Shown here piece by piece: positions 41,087-46,116 of a DNA stretch of 46,116 nucleotides. Source of the stretch: Nocardioidaceae bacterium (lineage in GTDB: Bacteria; Actinomycetota; Actinomycetes; Propionibacteriales; Nocardioidaceae); assembly GCA_030447585.1 (NCBI GenBank), contig JAUJOO010000002.1, forward strand, positions 62,281 through 108,396, read 5' to 3'. Below the pieces are notes generated by a model. That model was given only the letters and a program-made list of their open reading frames with translations, had not been told where the DNA came from and did no database searches. The position numbers were made by a program, and so were the translations under genes. Within the stretch, counting starts at the first letter, position 1. Each line of letters opens with the position of its first letter.

Positions 41087-41289
41087 GCCGCCACTTCGTG
41101 GTCGGCAGAGTGTTGGCGGCCGTGGAAGTCTGCCGGCGACGGCCACGAAAGTGCACGGGCGGTCATGCGAACTGCCTGCTGACGGTCATGAAAGCTGCCC
41201 GACAATCCGACAGGTTCTCGTCTGGCTGCCCGGTTGCCGGGTTCAGGCCCTTCCTCAAGTGCGCTCGGCGGTCGCAGCGCCCGTCGCCC

Positions 41290-41396
41290 AGCCAAGCTGG
41301 CTGAACCCGATACAGCGATTGCACGTTCCCCATTGCGGGTCAGTTGCGGCGTACTGGGGGCTAGGGGGTGTCCGTGTGAAGCAGGTTCGGCTTGCG
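41290..41396 (+). repeat. Dispersed repeat of about 110 bp, copy B
   Basis: Counterpart of 39565-39677. Its right end encodes the last 11 codons of the DUF5130 gene (ARKPNLLHTDTP) on the minus strand; the remainder is intergenic. Some similarity also extends left (about 41208-41289 with 39531-39564) with larger indels. Confidence 0.85.
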
Positions 41397-41750
41397 CGCC
41401 AACCCGGCGAGCTGCTGGACTCCCGCGACAAGTCCCCCGGTCAGGTCACCGGTGACGAACGCCGACTGCATGGTGAGTGCCGCCAGCGCCACCTGGCGGT
41501 TGTCGAGATGGACTCGGATGTGTGCCCCCGTGACGATCTCGATCGTTCGTCGCACCGGGTCCACCTGAATGAGGATGCTGTCGGCCGGGTCGTCCAGCGT
41601 GGCGTGCAGCCGCTCCGCATGAGCGCGTGCATCTCCCTCGACGCCTCCGACGTACACGGAGAAGTTGTAGCCCGAGATCCGCTTGCCGTCGTCGACGGCC
41701 TTGGTGATCTCCTGGCGCTGCGGGTCGCTGAACGCCTCACCAGCGGGCAC
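41361..41750 (-). CDS. DUF5130 (TPM-domain-like) protein
   Basis: A 129-residue protein: MPAGEAFSDPQRQEITKAV, SVYVGGVEGDARAHAERLHA in part as FSVYVGGVEGDARAHAE, then EIVTGAHIRVHLDNRQVALAA, in part GAHIRVHLDN, and a C-terminal LLHTDTP. This is the actinobacterial DUF5130 family, related to TPM phosphatase-like domains; function unknown. The GTG start (41748-41750) overlaps the end of the frameshifted small membrane gene by 14 bases, consistent with coupling. The C-terminus lies inside repeat copy B. Confidence 0.85.
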   Translation of the reverse strand: MPAGEAFSDPQRQEITKAVDDGKRISGYNFSVYVGGVEGDARAHAERLHATLDDPADSILIQVDPVRRTIEIVTGAHIRVHLDNRQVALAALTMQSAFVTGDLTGGLVAGVQQLAGLARKPNLLHTDTP

Positions 41751-42025
41751 TGGCGCCCCCGGTGTCAGACGAGGCGACCGAGGTCCCCGGTGTCAGCTGC
41801 ATGGAGGTGCCATCAGCGGTCGACTCGGGTCCGCCGAACCACTCAGGCTCGGCGTCCCATTCCCGGCCGGGCCGATAGCGGTTGCCTTTCGCAGGGAGGA
41901 GCCATCACCAGCAAGGTGATGACGGCAATGATGAGCAACGGGATACCGGCGAAGAAGAGCAGAGCATGCAGCATCGACATCGGTTCGGGGTCTTCCCATC
42001 CGGCTGGCGTGTCCGCAAGGTTCAC
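41737..42025 (-). pseudogene. Small single-helix membrane protein gene with a frameshift
   Basis: From 42025 the minus strand encodes MNLADTPAGWEDPEPMSMLH and one membrane helix (LLFFAGIPLLIIAVITLLVM), then leaves the family pattern. In the next frame the expected tail continues, AKGNRYRPGREWDAEPEWFG then GPESTADGTSMQLTPGTS and a TGA at 41737-41739. A 2-base deletion or 1-base insertion near 41895 (MAPPC region) explains this. The intact gene would encode about 95 residues. Similar membrane proteins precede DUF5130 in actinobacteria. Either a young pseudogene or a sequencing error. Confidence 0.65.
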
Positions 42026-42101
42026 GGGTCAACGGTACTGCCAGAACGCCTTGTGTACCGTCATGGGTGCCCCGCCCAAGCCCTAGCGAGTAAGGACCCC
42101 C

Positions 42102-43136
42102 GTGGCCGCAAGCACCTGCCAGGAGACCGACGACCTGTGCCGCCACGTCGAGCGGATCACCGGCAACGAGTGGCTTGCGGAAGCGTCGAACTGGCTCATC
42201 GCCAAGCCCTTGACGATTCTGCTGCTCATCGTCGTCGGGCTCTTCGTCAGGTGGCTCCTGCACCGTGTCATCAAGCGCCTCACCATGCGGGCCGCGACGG
42301 GTGCCATCCCGGCCGTCATCGCACGTGGCAAGGTGCCGGAGATGTTCCTCGAGCACAGCCCGGAAGTTGCCGAGCGACGCCAGCAGCGCGCCGACACCAT
42401 GGGCGGGCTGCTCAAGAGCATCACCACCAGTGTGGTGGCGGCGATCGTCGTCTTGATGGCGCTGGCAGAGGTCGGTCTCAACATCGCTCCCCTCATCGCC
42501 AGCGCCGGCATCCTCGGGGTGGCGCTGGGCTTCGGGGCCCAGACCCTCGTCAAGGACTTCCTCAGCGGCATCTTCATGATCTTGGAGGATCAGTACGGCG
42601 TCGGGGACGTCGTCAACCTTGGCGCCGCTACCGGCACGGTAGAGGCCGTCGGACTTCGGGTTACGCGTCTGCGCGACGTCAACGGCACGGTCTGGTATCT
42701 CCGCAACGGGGAGCTGCTCGCGGTCGGGAACATGAGCCAGAACTGGGCCAGGACGGTTCTCGACATCCCGGTGGCCTTCTCCGAGGACCTGGAGCATGTC
42801 CGCGACATCCTCGTCGAGGTAGGCCGCGATCTTTGGGAGGACCCCGAGTTCGAGGGCGACATCATCGAGGAGCCGGAGGTATGGGGGTGGAGCGCTGGGA
42901 CCCCGACGGCGTCGTCATGCGGGTGGTCCTCAAGACTGCACCGCTGCAGCAGTGGGGAGTCGCGCGGGAGATGCGAAAGCGCATCAAGAACAAGTTCGAC
43001 GCGGAACCGGACGTTGAGATCCCGTTCCCCCAGCGTGTCATCTGGCCTCGCGTGCCGGACCGAGGACCGCGGCGACCTTGCCCTATGCGAGGCCGACGCT
43101 TCGACCGAGGACCCGGCAGTGGACAACAGCCGCTAG
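42102..43136 (+). CDS. mscS: MscS-family mechanosensitive channel with two compensating frame changes
   Basis: The 344-codon frame starts at a GTG after GTAAGGA. Helices around residues 28-50 and 102-125 lead into the MscS core GILGVALGFGAQTLVKDFLSGIF, seen as GFGAQTLVKDFLSGIF, the beta domain and NGTVWYLRNGELLAVGN. At about 42881-42886 family sequence jumps to the next frame (GVERWDPDGVVMRVVLKT ... IPFPQRVIW) and returns near 43046-43058 to the first frame for the C-terminus (RTEDRGDLALCEADASTED). Residues about 261-316 as read in the first frame (Ser/Arg/Cys-rich) are therefore wrong-frame. An osmotic-release channel if intact. Confidence 0.8.
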   Translation: MAASTCQETDDLCRHVERITGNEWLAEASNWLIAKPLTILLLIVVGLFVRWLLHRVIKRLTMRAATGAIPAVIARGKVPEMFLEHSPEVAERRQQRADTMGGLLKSITTSVVAAIVVLMALAEVGLNIAPLIASAGILGVALGFGAQTLVKDFLSGIFMILEDQYGVGDVVNLGAATGTVEAVGLRVTRLRDVNGTVWYLRNGELLAVGNMSQNWARTVLDIPVAFSEDLEHVRDILVEVGRDLWEDPEFEGDIIEEPEVWGWSAGTPTASSCGWSSRLHRCSSGESRGRCESASRTSSTRNRTLRSRSPSVSSGLACRTEDRGDLALCEADASTEDPAVDNSR

Positions 43137-43252
43137 TCGAAGCAGACGCCGGTCCCTCACGAGTAGCGGCGAGCTGATAATGCCTCGCCTGCGGTTGGCG
43201 TACGCCGCTAGCCTCCCAGGGGAAGGACCGCCACGACAAAGGAGCACAGGAG

Positions 43253-43363
43253 ATGCGGCAACTGCTCGGACAGATCGCGTCGCCCTATCCGAGCAACCCA
43301 AAGGCGGCCATTCGCCATGCCCACCCTCAACCTCGGGATCGTCGCCCATGTCGACGCCGGTAA
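43253..43363 (+). CDS. Possible 36-residue leader peptide upstream of the ribosomal-protection remnant
   Basis: ATG at 43253 follows AAAGGAGCACAGGAG and encodes [17 protein letters not shown] then a basic tail (RRPCRRR), ending at TAA 43361-43363 and overlapping the start of the TetM-like frame in another phase. Short leader peptides precede tet(M)-type genes, so this could be an attenuation leader; coding is unproven. Confidence 0.3.
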   Translation: MRQLLGQIASPYPSNPKAAIRHAHPQPRDRRPCRRR

Positions 43364-43985
43364 GACCACACTGACCGAACGTCTCCTATTCGAGACGGGG
43401 GTCACCACCCGCATCGGCCGGGTCGACCACGGTGACACCATCACCGACGCCGACGCGCTCGAACGCCAACGTGGTATCACGATCTGCTCGGCCGTCGTCA
43501 CGTTCCCGGTTCGCGGCATCGACGGTGCACGAGTCAAGGTCAACCTGATCGACACGCCAGGTCACTCGGCTCCGAACAGGACCCCCTCGTCGACGCCCGT
43601 CTCGACGAACTCGACCAGGAGCTGACCGTCAGCCTCTACGGCGAAGTGCAGAAAGAGGTCCTCTCCGCGCGGCTGGCCACCGAGTACGGCGTCGACGCCG
43701 AGTTCCTGCCGACCCGGACGGTCTACGTCGAAAGAGTCTCCGGGATCGGCGAGGCGTTCCAGCAGGTCCCTGCCCACAACGCCACGTTGGGGCTGCGGGT
43801 CGAGCCGGGTCCGGTGGCCGCCAGAGATCCGCGCCGCGCGCTGCCACATCACCAGCACCATTCCCACAGACCAGGTGACCACCTTCGAGCAACGGCTCCC
43901 CGGTCTCACCAAGGGCGGTTTCTTCTTCTCCCGCCCCGCCGGTTACCACCCCGTCCAGGGTCCGCCACCCACCCGGGCGGTCAAC
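43317..43985 (+). pseudogene. Ribosomal-protection (TetM-like, EF-G family) protein remnant
   Basis: Three collinear pieces of an EF-G-like tetracycline ribosomal-protection protein survive. Piece 1 (43317-43565): [20 protein letters not shown] with the P-loop, [13 protein letters not shown] (G2 region) and LIDTPGH (G3). Piece 2 (about 43566-43820, another frame): [20 protein letters not shown] in part, SLYGEVQKEVLSARLATEYG and TVYVERVSGIG. Piece 3 (about 43842-43985): CHITSTIPTDQVTTFEQRLP then GYHPVQG, the C-terminal end. About 300 codons after G3 and about 100 before the end are deleted, including the NKxD motif, so it cannot work. Intact relatives have about 640 residues. Confidence 0.8.
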
Positions 43986-44083
43986 GGTGCAGGTGGAGCA
44001 GCACCGCACCCGACCTGGTGCCGGTGGGGTTTCGCCAGGTCGACGACCGGCCGGAGCGTCACCGACAGCGTGACGAGCCCGCT

Positions 44084-44515
44084 CTAGTCGACCAGAGCCG
44101 CGTCGAGCGTGATCGTCGTACCGGTGAGTGCCTGAGACACCGGGCAGTTCTCCTTGGCGTCCTGCGCCGCCGCGGCGAATTCGTCGGCGCCCATGCCCTC
44201 GACCTTGGCACGGACCTTCAGCCGGATCTCCGTGATCCCGGTACCGGCGACGAAGTCAACCTCCGCCGAGGTGTCAACCTGCTGAGGTGGGCTTCCTGCG
44301 CCGGCCAGGGCGTGCGACAGCGCCATGCTGAAGCAGGTCGAGTGGGCGGCGGCGATGAGCTCTTCGGGGCTTGTCCGCCCCCGCGGGGCCTCCGCACGTG
44401 CGGCCCAGGTGACGTCGTACTGGCCCAAGTGCGAGGAATCCAGCGAGACAGATCCCGCACCCTCCATGAGCGAGCCCTCCCAGTGTGCGTTTGCGGTGCG
44501 AGTTGTTGCAGGCAT
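44084..44515 (-). CDS. OsmC/Ohr family peroxiredoxin
   Basis: Thiol peroxidase of 143 residues acting on organic hydroperoxides. The two catalytic cysteines are Cys61 (AHSTCFSMALSHAL) and Cys124 (KENCPVSQAL), with the paired Glu/Arg region RGRTSPEELIAAA. The pattern fits the OsmC branch. The ATG at 44513-44515 has GGGAGG seven bases upstream; the frame extends to 44599 without family similarity. It is divergent from the globin gene, an oxidative-stress pairing. Confidence 0.93.
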   Translation of the reverse strand: MPATTRTANAHWEGSLMEGAGSVSLDSSHLGQYDVTWAARAEAPRGRTSPEELIAAAHSTCFSMALSHALAGAGSPPQQVDTSAEVDFVAGTGITEIRLKVRAKVEGMGADEFAAAAQDAKENCPVSQALTGTTITLDAALVD

Positions 44516-44606
44516 TGCGTACCTCCCGGTGACTGGCTGTGGAGCGATCTTGGCTTCCGCTCCACGCGATGGCGCGACTGGCGGCGACGCTTGAGACAAT
44601 CGACGA

Positions 44607-45023
44607 GTGACGAGTCCCCAGCAGAAGTCCTTCTACGACGAGGTCGGCGGACACCCGACGTTTGAGCGGATCGTGGCCCGGTTCTACGCAGGGGTGGCGT
44701 CGGACCCGGCGCTGAGGGCGCTGTACCCGGATGAGGACCTGGAGCCGGCCGCCGAGCGACTCCGGATGTTCCTCGAGCAGTACTGGGGAGGCCCCACGAC
44801 GTACTCCGACACGCGGGGACATCCCCGCCTCGGGATGCGGCATGCGCCGTTTGCAGTATCCCCGGGCGCCCGCGACCTCTGGCTCAGCCACATGCGGGTC
44901 GCTCTGGACGAGTCAGGTATGACTCCGCAACAGATCGAGACCTTCTGGCAGTACGTGCACCGCGCGGCGCACTTCCTCGTCAACACGTTCGACGAGGAGC
45001 CGACGGCTTCTGGGGGCGGCTGA
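44607..45023 (+). CDS. Group II truncated hemoglobin (GlbO type)
   Basis: Heme protein of 138 residues. The proximal histidine is His79 (RLGMRHAPFAV), with Tyr27 (B10), Tyr40 (CD1) and Trp92 (G8, ARDLWLSHM) forming the distal pocket typical of trHbII, thought to bind oxygen or detoxify nitric oxide or peroxide. GTG start at 44607; GACAAT lies 6 nt upstream, a possible leaderless box. The stop codon sits in the loop of a 15-bp perfect terminator hairpin. Confidence 0.93.
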   Translation: MTSPQQKSFYDEVGGHPTFERIVARFYAGVASDPALRALYPDEDLEPAAERLRMFLEQYWGGPTTYSDTRGHPRLGMRHAPFAVSPGARDLWLSHMRVALDESGMTPQQIETFWQYVHRAAHFLVNTFDEEPTASGGG

Positions 45024-45040
45024 GCAGCCGCCCCCAGAAG
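45007..45040. terminator. Perfect 15-bp bidirectional terminator overlapping the globin stop
   Basis: CTTCTGGGGGCGGCT (45007-45021) pairs perfectly with AGCCGCCCCCAGAAG (45026-45040) around a GAGC loop. The TGA at 45021-45023 lies at the loop. It separates globin from the convergent DUF4383 gene. Confidence 0.88.
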
Positions 45041-45080
45041 ACACTCGAACCGCCGACTCTTCCAGGCGGGTCAGGTTCGC

Positions 45081-45542
45081 TCAGCGAGTCCGGTCGGCCG
45101 TCTGGCGGCTCAGGAGCACTCCAAGCGCCACCATCGCGATTCCGAGGACGAGGTGCAACCAGTTGTCGGCGTCGTTGACGGGCACGAAGTTGGCAGTGCT
45201 GTTCTCGCCGACCAGCAGGCCGTAGATCCACAACACGAGGTAGATCACGCCGCCGCCGATGAGATAAGCCTTCGCGGTGTCAGCTTTGCGAGCCATGGCC
45301 AGCCCGGCGACACCGAACAGAGCGTGCACGATGTTGTGCAGGATCGACACCTGGAAGATGCCGAGCAGCTTCGCCCCAGACTCGTGGCCGGCGAACTTCA
45401 TGTCTCCGTACGGCTCGGTGATACCGGGGACGAATCCCAGGACCCCGACAAGCAGGAAAACGGCTCCGACTGCCATCGCCGCGGTGCGCAAGAGCTTGCT
45501 GTGGTCATCAATTGAGCGGGCACTACTTGAGCTTGTAGTCAT
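45081..45542 (-). CDS. DUF4383 family four-helix membrane protein
   Basis: A 153-residue protein of unknown function with four membrane helices. GVLGFVPGITEPYGDMKF follows helix 1, HNIVHALFGVAGLAMAR marks helix 2, and NDADNWLHLVLGIAMVALG, shown as ADNWLHLVLG, marks helix 4; the repeated NxxH and NWLH motifs are typical of DUF4383. The ATG at 45540-45542 has AAGGTGA about 10 bases upstream; the frame extends to 45575. Two direct repeats in the promoter region suggest specific regulation. Confidence 0.85.
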   Translation of the reverse strand: MTTSSSSARSIDDHSKLLRTAAMAVGAVFLLVGVLGFVPGITEPYGDMKFAGHESGAKLLGIFQVSILHNIVHALFGVAGLAMARKADTAKAYLIGGGVIYLVLWIYGLLVGENSTANFVPVNDADNWLHLVLGIAMVALGVLLSRQTADRTR

Positions 45543-45557
45543 GAAATGGATCACCTT

Positions 45558-45587
45558 GTCAGTCTTAGAGGACAACAGTCAGTCCTA
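45558..45587 (-). promoter_or_regulatory. Two direct repeats upstream of the DUF4383 gene
   Basis: GTCAGTCTTA (45558-45567) and GTCAGTCCTA (45578-45587) are 20 bp apart, so both lie on the same DNA face. They read TA(A/G)GACTGAC on the coding strand and could be half-sites for an unknown regulator. Confidence 0.4.
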
Positions 45588-45645
45588 AACTACCCGAATG
45601 GACGCGGATTCAACCCTTCGCGTCGCTCAGCCCAGCGCGCCGCGC

Positions 45646-46065
45646 TCATTCCAGGAACCGTTTCAGCACGTCACGCTCGAGCTGGTCGAGCCTTCGAGGC
45701 CGACCGCTGGCCATGTCGACCGGCGCGAGCACGGTGGCCGCCCGACCATAGACCACCCGTGGGCCGTCGGTGGCCGAGTCGGCGATCTCGTAGCTGACGG
45801 TAAAGGATGCCGCGCCGAGCTTGGACACCCACATCTCGATCGGGTACGGCGCCTGGCGAAACACCATCGGCCGGCGATAGTCGATCTCCGCCCGTACGAC
45901 GAGGACTGCGTCCGCGAGAGACTCAGCGCCCCGTGCTGGTGCGTGCACCAAGAGCATGTCAACCCGCGCCTCCTGGAGGTACTCCAGCCAGGTGACGTTG
46001 TTGACGTGGCTGTAGGCGTCCAGGTCGGACCACCGCGGCTTAAGCAAGAACACGTGTCGGGCCAC
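45646..46065 (-). CDS. Acyl-CoA thioesterase (4HBT, hotdog fold)
   Basis: A 139-residue hotdog-fold protein beginning MARHVFLLKPRWSDLDAYSH, where the aspartate in DAYSHVNNVTWLEYLQEAR, shown as DAYSHVNN, is the 4HBT/FcbC-type catalytic residue. YRRPMVFRQAPYPIEMWV continues the sheet. It hydrolyses acyl-CoA thioesters; substrate not predictable. GTG start at 46063-46065. The last 51 bases of the window (46066-46116) hold no gene that I can identify. Confidence 0.9.
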   Translation of the reverse strand: MARHVFLLKPRWSDLDAYSHVNNVTWLEYLQEARVDMLLVHAPARGAESLADAVLVVRAEIDYRRPMVFRQAPYPIEMWVSKLGAASFTVSYEIADSATDGPRVVYGRAATVLAPVDMASGRPRRLDQLERDVLKRFLE

Positions 46066-46116
46066 GCCTCATCTTGGCAGCCGGGGCTCGGCGAGCGCGA
46101 CGTCAGGCGACGTGCT

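Noticed and set aside
41882-43177. 431-codon plus-strand open frame through the mscS region
   Set aside because: Most of it is an Arg-rich shadow; only the portion between about 42886 and 43050 carries real MscS sequence, as explained by the frame changes.

Overview
This 46 kb window is chromosomal DNA from a high-GC actinobacterium. The order tig, clpP1, clpP2, clpX ... folC, DUF4233, ndk, mreB, mreC, mreD, mrdA is the conserved actinobacterial neighbourhood (as in Streptomyces and Nocardioides-like genera). Further lineage markers are a mycothiol-type DsbA family protein, an F420-type nitroreductase fold, a GlbO-type globin, DUF402, DUF5130 and MmcQ-like proteins, and many leaderless genes with a TANNNT box 6-8 nt before the start codon. 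I cannot name the genus.

Layout. (1) 1-6.6 kb, minus strand: cell elongation genes (mrdA partial, mreD, mreC, mreB), a decayed VOC/glyoxalase fragment, ndk, a DUF4233 membrane protein and folC. (2) 6.6-15.5 kb, plus strand: a block that interrupts the usual clpX-valS-folC linkage. It holds a secreted matrixin-like metalloprotease, a ValRS of the archaeal-like type, a deazaflavin-type nitroreductase, a TlpA lipoprotein with a CcdA transporter, and a tight type III polyketide synthase / ICMT-like methyltransferase / FAD oxidoreductase operon resembling phenolic-lipid (srs-type) clusters. (3) 15.5-23.4 kb: the Clp protease genes with a putative ClgR site, a NUDIX hydrolase, a GGCT-fold protein, a serpin lipoprotein and trigger factor. 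(4) 23.5-25.2 kb: DUF402 protein, tRNA-Pro(UGG), a GNAT and tRNA-Gly(UCC). (5) 25.6-31.1 kb: a membrane-protein island (AI-2E-type transporter, DUF2254, a voltage-sensor channel with an atypical pore, a tiny protein that is one-third histidine, and a TetR divergent from a single-TM/4-TM membrane pair). (6) 31.2-39 kb: MmcQ-like protein, a frameshifted cyclase, a C1 aminopeptidase, a Nei-type glycosylase, rpiB, DsbA-like protein and pepN. (7) 39-46.1 kb: a decayed zone with a truncated GNAT, a 110-bp dispersed repeat, a frameshifted small membrane gene, an mscS with two compensating frame changes and a gutted ribosomal-protection (TetM-like) gene, followed by intact OsmC, globin, DUF4383 and thioesterase genes.

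The genes fall into working groups: wall elongation (MreBCD/PBP2), proteostasis (trigger factor, ClpXP1P2), extracytoplasmic thiol redox (TlpA/CcdA), phenolic lipid synthesis, and peptide catabolism (C1 and M1 aminopeptidases). The most promising poorly described systems are the TetR-controlled membrane pair, whose 17-bp palindrome sits inside the promoter spacer, and the neighbouring channel/His-rich cluster. The commonest regulatory theme is leaderless transcription.
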